Positions 35,246 through 44,449 of a stretch of 64,000 nucleotides of DNA are shown piece after piece. The DNA is from JALZVT01 sp964634815. GTDB taxonomy: Bacteria; Pseudomonadota; Gammaproteobacteria; Pseudomonadales; Azotimanducaceae. The position numbers and the translations under genes are program-made. The stretch spans positions 57,898-121,897 of the forward strand of contig CAZWMD010000007.1 in NCBI GenBank assembly GCA_964634815.1. The letters are read 5' to 3'. Position 1 is the first letter of the stretch. The number at the start of each line of letters is the position of its first letter. The notes beneath the pieces were generated by a model. The model was not told the origin of the DNA and did not search any database. It worked only from the letters and a program-made list of their open reading frames with translations.

Positions 35246-35782
35246 TCAGCTCCGGTCTGGCTCGCTCTGTACGCTAAGCGTTTGTGCAAAGCGCTGCCCG
35301 TTAGCTACGTAGGCCTTCGCACCCAGGGAAATGTTGCCCGCTTCTTCAGGGGTAAACGTACGAACCACCTTTGCTGGCGAACCCAGAATCATCGAGTAGT
35401 CTGGAAACTCTTTGTTTTCGGTAATCAGGGAATGAGCGCCTACCAGGCACCCCTTACCAATCTTCGCACCATTAAGAACGGTGCTGCCAATACCAATCAG
35501 CGAACCGTCGCCTATCGTACAACCGTGCAACATCACCATGTGGCCAATGGTGACATCGGCGCCAATCGTAAGGGGAAATCCTGGGTCCGTGTGTAACACA
35601 GAGCCATCTTGCACGTTGCTGTTTTCACCCACAGTAATGACGTCGTTGTCGCCACGAATCACTGCATTGAACCAAACCGAAGCATTGTTTTTTAGCACCA
35701 CAGAGCCCATGACATCTGCGCTTTCGGCAACGAAGTACTCGCCCTCTGCGACCACGCGGCGGTCTCCTAATTGAAAAATCAT
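35246..35782 (-). CDS. Gamma-class carbonic anhydrase-like protein (YrdA family)
   Basis: Left-handed beta-helix protein built from hexapeptide repeats. The three zinc-ligand histidines of the Cam/YrdA family are at His64 (SVLHTDPG), His81 and His86 (IGHMVMLHGCTIG), and NAVIRGDND is the conserved N-terminal motif. Family members are carbonic anhydrase-related, but activity is often undetected for YrdA types. Cotranscribed with purT. Confidence 0.92.
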   Translation of the reverse strand: MIFQLGDRRVVAEGEYFVAESADVMGSVVLKNNASVWFNAVIRGDNDVITVGENSNVQDGSVLHTDPGFPLTIGADVTIGHMVMLHGCTIGDGSLIGIGSTVLNGAKIGKGCLVGAHSLITENKEFPDYSMILGSPAKVVRTFTPEEAGNISLGAKAYVANGQRFAQTLSVQSEPDRS

Positions 35783-35965
35783 CCTGTCCCCTCTTGTGTG
35801 TACCGAACAGCGTAAAGTCTACCTGTAATCGTCATAAAAATTGATCTGAGAATGCCAACACAACCCGCTTACAGCCCGCTCATAGAGCTACGGAGGCCTC
35901 TCCCGCATAGTTTGCAAACTAATCAAAGAAACCCCCGTTGTGGGAATAGTTTCAGGAATCGAAGC

Positions 35966-36331
35966 ATGTCTCTACCAGAGTTTGAAGTCCTGGTTGATCT
36001 GGCCCGTAACGACCCCAGTGGTCTTGAAGATCTCCGCGCCGCTCTAGTCAGCGGTGTCATCGACGAAGCACGTACACCGCAGCAACAACAACGACTGGCC
36101 GGTTTGCAGTTCCGCATCGACCTGGAGCGCCGGAAGTCGACGTCTCCCATGGGCGCTACCATTCGGATTTCGGAAATGATGTGCCGTTCCCTTGCAGATC
36201 TCCATTTGTCTATTGTTGCACCTGAAGAGCTGCACGGCGAGGCAGAGGTCATTGAGCTACAGGACGTAGGTGCAACCATTGTGCCCTTTCCAAAACCAAT
36301 CGAACTGCATCGAAACGAGGCTGATAAATAG
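35966..36331 (+). CDS. DUF3135-family protein
   Basis: Small soluble protein of the DUF3135 family, of unknown function. The 121-residue product starts MSLPEFEVLVDLARNDP and has the family core RLAGLQFRIDLERRKSTSPM followed by ATIRISEMMCRSLADL. ATG 35966 has AGGA upstream; the longer frame to 35852 is not family-like. It precedes a Nudix gene in the same direction with a 39-nt gap. Confidence 0.8.
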   Translation: MSLPEFEVLVDLARNDPSGLEDLRAALVSGVIDEARTPQQQQRLAGLQFRIDLERRKSTSPMGATIRISEMMCRSLADLHLSIVAPEELHGEAEVIELQDVGATIVPFPKPIELHRNEADK

Positions 36332-36370
36332 CAGCTATACTTACCAGCACACCCAAGATGTAAGACACCT

Positions 36371-36934
36371 ATGAAGTTTTGCAGCGATTGTGCGGGCGCA
36401 ATCCAGTTTGAAACTCCGCAAGACGACAACCGCGAGCGTGCGGTATGTAGCCAGTGTGGAACCATCCACTACATTAATCCAAAGGTCATCGCCGGTTGCC
36501 TGCCCGTGTGGCAGGACAAGGTTCTGTTGTGCAAACGTGCCATTGAGCCGCGCAAAGGCTACTGGACCCTGCCCGCCGGGTTCCTTGAAAACAAAGAATC
36601 CATCGAAGATGGCGCGCACCGCGAAACCTGGGAAGAAGCACAGGCCAAAGTGACAAACTCCCAGCTATACACCGTCTTCAGTCTGCCGCACATTTCCCAG
36701 ATCTACGTGTTTTACAAAGGCGAGTTGATTGACGGCCAGTACGGGGTTGGCACCGAAAGTCTCGAAACGGCACTCTTTTGTGAAACAGAAATTCCCTGGG
36801 ACAACCTGGCATTTCCCGTGATCACCGACACACTGAAGCACTACTTTGCTGATCGACAGCAAGTCGCGTCCAACGCCGACTTCCCGGTCCATGACGGCGT
36901 TGTCAATTTTCGCCGCCGAATCCAGCCCGACTAG
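36371..36934 (+). CDS. Nudix hydrolase with N-terminal zinc ribbon
   Basis: Hydrolase for a nucleoside diphosphate-linked substrate. An N-terminal zinc ribbon (FCSDCAG and VCSQCG) precedes the Nudix box GFLENKESIEDGAHRETWEEA (residues about 71-91, matching GX5EX7REUXEEXGU apart from the final GU). The layout resembles short NudC/ADP-ribose hydrolases of Gammaproteobacteria; substrate unknown. Its TAG overlaps the convergent purL stop at CTAG (36931-36934). Confidence 0.88.
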   Translation: MKFCSDCAGAIQFETPQDDNRERAVCSQCGTIHYINPKVIAGCLPVWQDKVLLCKRAIEPRKGYWTLPAGFLENKESIEDGAHRETWEEAQAKVTNSQLYTVFSLPHISQIYVFYKGELIDGQYGVGTESLETALFCETEIPWDNLAFPVITDTLKHYFADRQQVASNADFPVHDGVVNFRRRIQPD

Positions 36935-39900
36935 GCAAGCGCAACCCGCGCGTTACGAAATAATCTCAGCCAGGGAGCATCTTCTTTCCAGCTGGAATCT
37001 GACACGGCGTTCTGCGTCGCGCGGAACACCCGCTCCGGGTGCGGCATCATGATCAACACCCGACCCTCGGCCGCTGTTACTCCAGCGAGCCCCCCAGGCG
37101 AGCCATTGGGGTTAGCAGGATAGGTCATCGTTGGCTGGTGAAAACTATCTACGTAGGTGAATGCCGCCTGCGGTTCTCCATCTCCAGCAAGCTCTGCATA
37201 ACCTTCGCCATGAGCCACGGCCACCGGCAATACACTGCCTGCCATATCTGTCAGCCAGGGAGAGGTAACATCAGAAATCCTGATGAGCGAGGTACGCCCT
37301 TCATACTGCTGGCTCTGATTGGTAACAAATCGCGGCCAATTCTGCGCCCCAGGCACCAACGATTTCAGCTGGGCAAACATTTGCGCACCATTACAGACAC
37401 CGAGCGCCAGAGAATCCCGGGCGAAAAAGCGTTCAAAAGCCCGACGCAGATCCTCATCAAACAGAATCGACTTGGCCCAGCCGCCACCACCCCCCAGGAC
37501 ATCCCCGTAGGAAAATCCGCCACAGGCCGCGAGGGCAGAAAACCGTTCAAGCAGGGCCGGGTTTGCCAGCAGATCACTCATGTGGACATCTACAGGTTGA
37601 AATCCGGCTCGCTCAAACGCCGCCGCCATCTCCAGTTGGCCGTTCACACCTTGTTCGCGGACCACCGCAACCTCTGGTCTTGCAAGCGCAACCAAGGGCG
37701 CCGTGATGTCTTCATCAACATTGAAAGACACTTTCGCAGCCATCCCGGGATCATCACTCTCGATCCCCGCATATTCCATATCTGCGCACAGAGGATTGTC
37801 GCGCAACCTTTGCATCAGATAGCTGGTTTTAGCCCAGAGCTTGTGCAGTTGAACTCGATTCGACGAGAGGACCAGCTGGCCGTCTACCTGCACTTGAATC
37901 GCTCCATCAAACCGGGGCACCCCAACAACCTGTGCCCGCACCAAGCCGTTCGCAAAGGCCGCACAAACCTTGGCCGCATCCGCACGCCTTACCTGCACAA
38001 GTGCACCAAGTTCCTCATTGAAAAGCTGACGTCGAGCATGATCAATCGGCTCAGCGTCTTGCGCATCTCCTCCTCGAGTGAAAGGCAAACTTTGCAAATC
38101 AAGCTCAACGCCGCAGCGCCCCGCAAACGCCATCTCAAGTGCGCAGACAATCAAGCCACCATCACTACGATCGTGGTAGGCAAGCAAATGCCCTGCGTCG
38201 TTCTGCGCTATTACGGTGTTAAAGAACGCCTTTAATACTTCCGGGTCATCAACATCCGGCATCTCCTGGCCTAGCTGGCCATAGACCTGGGCGAGCGCAC
38301 TGCCGCCGAGTCTGCCTGCCCCCAGATCAACCAATACCAAAACGGTGTCTTCGTCATCGTGTCGCAATTGCGGCGTCAATGTCTGCCGAATATCCGCAAC
38401 TGGCGCAAACGCCGTGATATTAAGCGTAAGCGGTGAGGTGACCGATCGCGTAAGCCCGTCAACCGGCCAGGCAGTACGCATGGAAAGGCTGTCTTTACCT
38501 ACTGGAATAGCAATGCCAAGTGCTGGACAGAGGTCCATACCTACCGCTTTCACGGCATCAAACAGAGCCTGATCTTGTTTGTCCGCATCAGCGGCGGCCA
38601 TCCAGTTGGCAGACAACACAACCCGTGACAGCTCGCTCACCCGGGCCGCCGCGAGATTGGTCAGGGCTTCGCCAACAGCCATTCGTGCGCTTGCAGCCGG
38701 ATTGGCCAACGCCAGCGCCGGGCGCTCGCCCATGCACATTGCCTCGCCCGTATAGCCGTTGAATCCCGACGCGGTTACTGCCACATCAGCCACCGGTTCT
38801 TGCCAGGGCCCAACCAGTTGCTCTTGTGCAACCAGGCCGGTAACGCTGCGATCACCAATGGTGATGAGAAATTTCTTGCTACCGACACTAGGAAAGCGCA
38901 ACACCCGCTCCAGATCCTGCATCAAATCCACGACGATATCGGTTCGGCTCAATGCCAGCTGTTGTTGCCCGAACTCAACTCGGGCAAAGCTTCGATGCTG
39001 TTGGGGAGTGTTGCCAAACAAAAGATCCATCGGCAAATCAACCGGTGTCTCAGGATGCAGATCGTCTGTCAGCTGCAAGTGAGGCTCGGCAATGGCGTCG
39101 CCTACAATCGCACAGGGGCAGCGCTCGCGCGCACAGATCGCCTCAAACACATCAATGCGCGCCGCGTTTACCGCCATGACGTAACGTTCTTGTGATTCAT
39201 TGCACCAGATTTCCATCGGTGCCATAGAGGGGTCGGCGCTGGGAATCTGCCGCAATTCAAAGTTGGCCCCTGTGCCTGCATCTTTGGCAAGCTCTGGCAG
39301 GGCGTTAGACAGCCCACCCGCACCCACATCGTGAATCAACTCTATGGGGTTATCCTCACCCAGAGCACAACAGGCATCGATTACCTCTTGCGCCCGACGT
39401 TGCATCTCAGCGTTGCCGCGCTGTACCGATGCAAAATCCAGATCACTGGAACTCTGGCCAGAGGTCATACTGGATGCCGCGCCACCCCCCAGACCGATCA
39501 GCATTCCCGGACCACCCAGCACAACCAGCCTTGCACCTGGTGCTACCGGTGCGGCCTGTACATGTTCGGAGCGCACACTGCCTAGTCCGCCTGCAATCAT
39601 TACAGGCTTGTGATACCCACTGTGGTGTTCGCCGGAATTGGCATCTGCCATTTCAAAGGTTCGAAAGTAACCGCTCAACGCAGGCCGGCCAAATTCGTTG
39701 TTGAAGCTCGCGGCTCCGATTGGGCCCTCAAGCATGATCTCCAACGCGCTGGCGATCTGCTCCGGTTTACCAATAGCGGTTTCCCAGGGCTGCGCATCAC
39801 CCGGGATATTCAAGTGAGACGTTGTAAACCCGGCCAAACCCGCCTTGGGTTTTGATCCACGCCCCACCGCTCCCTCATCTCGAATCTCGCCACCGGAGCC

Positions 39901-40824
39901 CGTAGCGGCACCGGCAAAGGGCGCAATGGCCGTTGGGTGATTGTGGGTCTCAACTTTCATGAGCACATTGGCGTCTTCGTTCACAAACTCGAAACGTCGA
40001 CTCTGCGGATTCACCTGTAACCGATCCTGCTGCGGACCTTCTATCACCGCGGCATTGTCGGAGTAAGCACTAAGTACACCACGTCCGTTAATCTGTTTAT
40101 GGGTGTTGCGAATCATCTGAAACAGCGACAGATCCGCCTCAGCGCCGTCGACTGTCCAGCTCGCATTGAACACCTTGTGCCTGCAGTGTTCCGAATTTGC
40201 CTGGGCAAACATCATGAGCTCTACATCAGTAGGTTCTCGTCCAAGCGCCGCAAAGGAACGCACAAGGTAGTCGATCTCACCATCAGAGAGCGCCAGGCCC
40301 AATTCAATATTCGCCGCAGGCAGATCATCAAGCGCTATGCGAGACAGTTGCCGGGCTGGCCCAGCTGTAAACACGGAATCAAACTGTTGTTCAGAACAGG
40401 GGGCTTCGGTCATACGGTCGAATAGCAGACTGTGAACATCAGCCCTGTTGATGGCCTCCTGATCGCCTTCCAGATACCAGCGAACACCACGTTCTACGCG
40501 CAGAACCGAGGTAAGGCCGCAAATAGCAAAGATGTCGCTTGCCTTGCTGGACCAGGGAGAAATAGTACCGGGGCGTGGCAACACAGTAACCACGACAGAC
40601 CCCAGTGGCTGCGGCAGATCTTGAGTGGGGCCATAATCGAGAAGCGCCACCGCCCGCCTGTGTTCCTCAGGCTCCAGAGGTCGCTCGCAATCCAAAAGGT
40701 GCACGTATTCGGCGTAGCAGGCAGAGATTCTTGAGTCCTTTGCCTTCAGCAACTGCAGTGTTTTGTTTAGTGAAAACGCCGAGCGCGCCGCGCGCCCTGG
40801 CAACAGGCAAAGCTCTCGACTCAA
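36931..40824 (-). CDS. purL: Phosphoribosylformylglycinamidine synthase (FGAR amidotransferase)
   Basis: Single-chain large PurL: converts FGAR, Gln and ATP to FGAM. FGAM synthase domains carry AYSDNAAVIEG-type motifs, KVETHNHPTAIAPF and GKDSLSMRT; the C-terminal glutaminase has the nucleophile Cys in LGVCNGAQMF and the His in MMPHPERV. TTG at 40824 is chosen as start: AGGGGG lies 9 nt upstream, it begins 1 nt after the tadA stop, and it gives 1297 residues (E. coli 1295). The frame stays open to 40902 inside tadA. Confidence 0.97.
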   Translation of the reverse strand: MSRELCLLPGRAARSAFSLNKTLQLLKAKDSRISACYAEYVHLLDCERPLEPEEHRRAVALLDYGPTQDLPQPLGSVVVTVLPRPGTISPWSSKASDIFAICGLTSVLRVERGVRWYLEGDQEAINRADVHSLLFDRMTEAPCSEQQFDSVFTAGPARQLSRIALDDLPAANIELGLALSDGEIDYLVRSFAALGREPTDVELMMFAQANSEHCRHKVFNASWTVDGAEADLSLFQMIRNTHKQINGRGVLSAYSDNAAVIEGPQQDRLQVNPQSRRFEFVNEDANVLMKVETHNHPTAIAPFAGAATGSGGEIRDEGAVGRGSKPKAGLAGFTTSHLNIPGDAQPWETAIGKPEQIASALEIMLEGPIGAASFNNEFGRPALSGYFRTFEMADANSGEHHSGYHKPVMIAGGLGSVRSEHVQAAPVAPGARLVVLGGPGMLIGLGGGAASSMTSGQSSSDLDFASVQRGNAEMQRRAQEVIDACCALGEDNPIELIHDVGAGGLSNALPELAKDAGTGANFELRQIPSADPSMAPMEIWCNESQERYVMAVNAARIDVFEAICARERCPCAIVGDAIAEPHLQLTDDLHPETPVDLPMDLLFGNTPQQHRSFARVEFGQQQLALSRTDIVVDLMQDLERVLRFPSVGSKKFLITIGDRSVTGLVAQEQLVGPWQEPVADVAVTASGFNGYTGEAMCMGERPALALANPAASARMAVGEALTNLAAARVSELSRVVLSANWMAAADADKQDQALFDAVKAVGMDLCPALGIAIPVGKDSLSMRTAWPVDGLTRSVTSPLTLNITAFAPVADIRQTLTPQLRHDDEDTVLVLVDLGAGRLGGSALAQVYGQLGQEMPDVDDPEVLKAFFNTVIAQNDAGHLLAYHDRSDGGLIVCALEMAFAGRCGVELDLQSLPFTRGGDAQDAEPIDHARRQLFNEELGALVQVRRADAAKVCAAFANGLVRAQVVGVPRFDGAIQVQVDGQLVLSSNRVQLHKLWAKTSYLMQRLRDNPLCADMEYAGIESDDPGMAAKVSFNVDEDITAPLVALARPEVAVVREQGVNGQLEMAAAFERAGFQPVDVHMSDLLANPALLERFSALAACGGFSYGDVLGGGGGWAKSILFDEDLRRAFERFFARDSLALGVCNGAQMFAQLKSLVPGAQNWPRFVTNQSQQYEGRTSLIRISDVTSPWLTDMAGSVLPVAVAHGEGYAELAGDGEPQAAFTYVDSFHQPTMTYPANPNGSPGGLAGVTAAEGRVLIMMPHPERVFRATQNAVSDSSWKEDAPWLRLFRNARVALA

Positions 40825-40825
40825 G

Positions 40826-41347
40826 CTAGGAATCCCCCTGATTTGAAGAAGCCTCAGCAGCCAAACGGCGCTGCCGAAAAAAGTCCTTAATACGGTCCGC
40901 ACATTCTGTGGCCAGACACCCGCTGATCACTGCGGGGATGTGGTTAAAGCGCTGGGCAGATAAGTCGGGCTGATCAAGCAATGCAATAGCACCCGCCCGG
41001 GGTTCCGGTGCACCGTAGACAATCTGCGCGACCCGCGCGTGAATGCTTGCCCCCAGGCACATCGTACAAGGCTCAATAGTGCTATACAGGACTGCTCCGG
41101 AGAGACGGTAGTTGTCCACACTTGCGGACGCTGCACGCAGCGCCACCACCTCGGCATGAGCCGAAGGGTCATTATCAATAATCTGCCGGTTGTGTCCTCG
41201 GCCGATCACCGTATCTCCAAGGACAACAATCGCCCCCACGGGAACCTCGCCCATGGCGGCCGCCCGATCCGCCAACCCCAACGCCTCACGCATATGCGCT
41301 TGCATGAGCTCGGGATAAGGTTCGCCAGCTTGCAAGCTCACTCCCAC
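40826..41347 (-). CDS. tadA: tRNA-specific adenosine deaminase TadA
   Basis: Deaminates A34 to inosine in tRNA-Arg(ACG). Zinc deaminase motifs: HAE (SAHAEVVAL, with the proton-shuttle Glu) and PCTMC (IEPCTMCLGA). Length 173 from GTG 41347, which overlaps the guaA 3' end by 10 nt; the ATG at 41305 is an alternative. Lies between guaA and purL in one purine-related transcription unit. Confidence 0.95.
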   Translation of the reverse strand: MGVSLQAGEPYPELMQAHMREALGLADRAAAMGEVPVGAIVVLGDTVIGRGHNRQIIDNDPSAHAEVVALRAASASVDNYRLSGAVLYSTIEPCTMCLGASIHARVAQIVYGAPEPRAGAIALLDQPDLSAQRFNHIPAVISGCLATECADRIKDFFRQRRLAAEASSNQGDS

Positions 41348-42900
41348 TCAATGGTCGCCGGTGGCTTGGAGGACACATCGTAGACCACCCGCGATACGGC
41401 CTCTATCTCATTAATTATACGATTGGATATTTTGCCGATGAGCGCATAAGGCAGCTCCGCCCAGGTCGCCGTCATAAAATCGGTAGTCACAACCGCGCGC
41501 AAGGCGATCACATGCTCGTAGCGTCGAGCATCGCCCACCACGCCTACCGACTTGACGGGCAAATAAACCGCAAATGCCTGACTCACCGCATCATAGAGGT
41601 CGGCGTTTCTGAGCTCCTCGATAAATATGGCGTCGGCTTCACGCAGCACACCGGCGTAGCTCTCACGCACTTCACCAAGGATTCGAACCCCAAGGCCTGG
41701 CCCCGGAAACGGATGTCGATAAACCAGTTCTCTTGGCAACCCCAGAGCAACACCAACTTCACGCACCTCATCCTTGAACAATTCGCGTAGAGGCTCCAGA
41801 AGCTTCAGCGCCATTCGCTCCGGCAGCCCTCCCACATTGTGGTGGCTCTTGATGACGTGGGCCTTGCCATATTTGCTGGCGGCCGACTCAATGACATCAG
41901 GGTAAATTGTGCCCTGGGCTAGCCACTTAACGCCTTCAAGTCTCGACGACTCGCGCTCAAACACCTCAATGAACTTGTTGCCAATAATTTTGCGTTTGGT
42001 TTCCGGATCGTCCTCACCCGCCAGCGCGCCAAGAAACTCCTGGGCAGCGTCAACAACTACCAGATTGAGATCAAGATGGTTAGATGGCGCAAACGCGGCC
42101 TCCACCTGCTGCCGCTCGTTCTTGCGCAACAAACCATTGTCCACAAACACACAGGTCAGTTGATCGCCAATGGCTCGTGCCAGAAGTGCAGCTACTACGC
42201 TTGAATCAACGCCGCCAGACAGCCCAAGCAAAACCCGGTCTGAGCCCACCTGTGCACGCATGGACTCGATGGCCTCATCTGCAATATTCTCGGCCGTCCA
42301 CAACGGCTCGCAGCCGCAAATGTCTCGAGCAAAGGTTTGATAGAGCTCGCTACCGCCTTCGCTGTGGGTCACCTCAGGATGAAATTGCACGGCGTAGATA
42401 GAACGCTGTTCATCCATCATCGCCGCAATCGGCGCATTCTCTGTGCGGGCAAGCAGCTCGAAGCCTTCGGGCAGGCGGGCCACCTTGTCGCCATGACTCA
42501 TCCAAACGTTACGTGCAGCCGGCGCCCCCAGTAACGCAGAGCTGGTCACCGTCTCTACCTGAGCATGACCAAACTCCCGTTCACTGGAAGTAACGACCTC
42601 ACCACCCAGCTGCGTGGCAAGTGCATGCATGCCATAACAGATGCCAAGAATGGGCACACCAAGTTCAAAAATGCTGTCATCTATGCGCGGCGCCATGCCT
42701 TCGGTAACAGATTCTGGTCCCCCGGAGAGTATGACGCCGCGTGGTGCAAACTCGCGAATCACCTCCGCAGAAACGTCAAACGGCAAGATCTCACAATACA
42801 CCGAGGCCTCTCGTACTCGACGAGCAATAAGCTGGGTGTACTGGGAACCGAAGTCAACGATCAACAGCCGTTGGCTTTGGATTTGATTTTTCGCAGTCAT
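41338..42900 (-). CDS. guaA: GMP synthase (glutamine-hydrolysing)
   Basis: Amination of XMP to GMP. N-terminal class I glutaminase with nucleophile Cys88 (LGICYGMHAL) and QFHPEVTHSE; ATP-pyrophosphatase domain with LSGGVDSSVVAAL; C-terminal dimerization domain ending SKPPATIEWE, the canonical GuaA C-terminus. 520 residues. Starts 3 nt after the guaB stop, so the two are cotranscribed. Confidence 0.97.
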   Translation of the reverse strand: MTAKNQIQSQRLLIVDFGSQYTQLIARRVREASVYCEILPFDVSAEVIREFAPRGVILSGGPESVTEGMAPRIDDSIFELGVPILGICYGMHALATQLGGEVVTSSEREFGHAQVETVTSSALLGAPAARNVWMSHGDKVARLPEGFELLARTENAPIAAMMDEQRSIYAVQFHPEVTHSEGGSELYQTFARDICGCEPLWTAENIADEAIESMRAQVGSDRVLLGLSGGVDSSVVAALLARAIGDQLTCVFVDNGLLRKNERQQVEAAFAPSNHLDLNLVVVDAAQEFLGALAGEDDPETKRKIIGNKFIEVFERESSRLEGVKWLAQGTIYPDVIESAASKYGKAHVIKSHHNVGGLPERMALKLLEPLRELFKDEVREVGVALGLPRELVYRHPFPGPGLGVRILGEVRESYAGVLREADAIFIEELRNADLYDAVSQAFAVYLPVKSVGVVGDARRYEHVIALRAVVTTDFMTATWAELPYALIGKISNRIINEIEAVSRVVYDVSSKPPATIEWE

Positions 42901-42903
42901 GGT

Positions 42904-44373
42904 TTAACTCAGCGGGTAGTTCGGCGCTTCTTTGGTAATCGCCACATCGTGTACATGGCTTTCGGCCATGGAGGCATGGGTCACTCGGACAAACTGAGGC
43001 TCGCTACGCATCCGGGCAACGCTGTCACAGCCGGTGTAGCCCATACTGGCCTTCAATCCGCCCATTAGCTGATGAACGATGGGGCCTATAGGCCCCCGGT
43101 ACGGCACTCGACCTTCGATGCCCTCGGGAACCAGTTTTCGAGCATCCCCCTCGACTTCCTGAAAATAGCGGTCGGAAGAACCATTGGTGCCGGCCATGGC
43201 GCCAACGGAGCCCATGCCCCGGTAAGATTTGTAGGTTCGTCCCTGGTACAGCTCAACCTCGCCTGGCGCCTCGTCGGTGCCGGCAAGCAAACCACCCACC
43301 ATGATTGCGCTGGCACCAGCCACTATGGCTTTAGCAATGTCACCCGAATAGCGGATGCCACCATCGGCTATAACGGGTACGTCTGCCTGGTTTGCTGCCT
43401 CACAGGCTTCCGACACCGCCGTAATTTGCGGTACACCAATGCCACTGACAATTCGCGTCGTACAGATCGACCCCGGACCAATCCCTACCTTTACGCAATC
43501 TACTCCGGCATCTATAAGCGCTTGCGCGCCATCGCGAGTGGCCACGTTGCCACCAATCACAGACAGCTTTGGGTAGGTTTGCTTTATCCAGCTAACCCGA
43601 TCAAGAACTTTTTGTGAATGGCCATGCGCGGTATCAACAACCAGCGCATCAACGCCGGCCTCAACCAGCGCAGCGACTCGATCGTCGGTGTCTTCGCTGG
43701 TGCCTACACTTGCACCAACTCGCAGCTGCCCGAGGGCATCTTTGCACGCGGCCGGGTACGCCTGGGCCTTTGTTATGTCTTTGACGGTAACCAGTCCGCG
43801 CAGCTCGAAGTCATCATTCACCAACAGCAGTTTTTCGATGCGATGCTTGTGCAATATTTCTGTGATCGCCGACAGATCGGAATCTTCCTTGGCCGTAACC
43901 AGCCGGTCCTGGGGAGTCATTACTGCCGAAACAGGCACGCTGGTATCTACCTGAAACCGCACATCGCGGTTTGTCACTATGCCGACCAGCTTGGCCCCCT
44001 CAACCACGGGCACCCCAGAGATATTGTGCGTGAGGGTCAACTCAATAAGCTGCCCCACCGTAGTTCCCGGGGTGACGGTGATAGGGTCACGAACAATACC
44101 GCTTTCGTATTTTTTGACTGACCGGACTTCACCGGCCTGTTTTTCAATACTCATGTTCTTGTGGACGATACCAATGCCGCCTTCCTGGGCCAGGGCAATG
44201 GCCAGGCGCGCCTCGGTCACGGTGTCCATCGCAGAAGATATCAGCGGAATGTTCAGCGTGATGTCTTTAGTGAGGCGAGTGCCGAGGGTTACTTCTGAGG
44301 GCAAGACCTGAGAGTAGGCCGGCAGCAGCAAAACGTCGTCGAAGGTAAGTGCGTCTTGAGCAATACGCAACAT
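42904..44373 (-). CDS. guaB: Inosine-5'-monophosphate dehydrogenase
   Basis: Oxidizes IMP to XMP, the committed step to guanine nucleotides. Starts MLRIAQDALTFDDVLLLPAYS. A CBS pair (VRDPITVTPGTTVGQLIEL; VMTPQDRLVTAKED) is inserted in the TIM barrel; the catalytic loop is GIGPGSICTTR with the nucleophile Cys, and the flap has GMGSVGAM. 489 residues from ATG 44373; the frame extending to 44499 overlaps the divergent xseA and is rejected. Confidence 0.97.
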   Translation of the reverse strand: MLRIAQDALTFDDVLLLPAYSQVLPSEVTLGTRLTKDITLNIPLISSAMDTVTEARLAIALAQEGGIGIVHKNMSIEKQAGEVRSVKKYESGIVRDPITVTPGTTVGQLIELTLTHNISGVPVVEGAKLVGIVTNRDVRFQVDTSVPVSAVMTPQDRLVTAKEDSDLSAITEILHKHRIEKLLLVNDDFELRGLVTVKDITKAQAYPAACKDALGQLRVGASVGTSEDTDDRVAALVEAGVDALVVDTAHGHSQKVLDRVSWIKQTYPKLSVIGGNVATRDGAQALIDAGVDCVKVGIGPGSICTTRIVSGIGVPQITAVSEACEAANQADVPVIADGGIRYSGDIAKAIVAGASAIMVGGLLAGTDEAPGEVELYQGRTYKSYRGMGSVGAMAGTNGSSDRYFQEVEGDARKLVPEGIEGRVPYRGPIGPIVHQLMGGLKASMGYTGCDSVARMRSEPQFVRVTHASMAESHVHDVAITKEAPNYPLS

Positions 44374-44393
44374 TGTGGACCCCCAAAACCGTA

Positions 44394-44422
44394 ATTCTAC
44401 CGACGTAGGTTTTTGCTGTAAA
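44394..44422 (-). promoter_or_regulatory. Promoter of guaB
   Basis: Minus-strand TTTACA (44422-44417), exactly 17 bp, TAGAAT (44399-44394). Each box matches the sigma-70 consensus at five of six positions. It predicts a start near 44387, only about 14 nt before the guaB ATG, with GGGGG as the SD. Confidence 0.75.
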
Positions 44423-44449
44423 CGGATGTACTTGATGTACTCTGCGCAA

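Noticed and set aside
37039..38235. 398-codon open frame on the plus strand opposite purL
   Set aside because: Fully antisense to the conserved PurL coding region; no recognisable motif.
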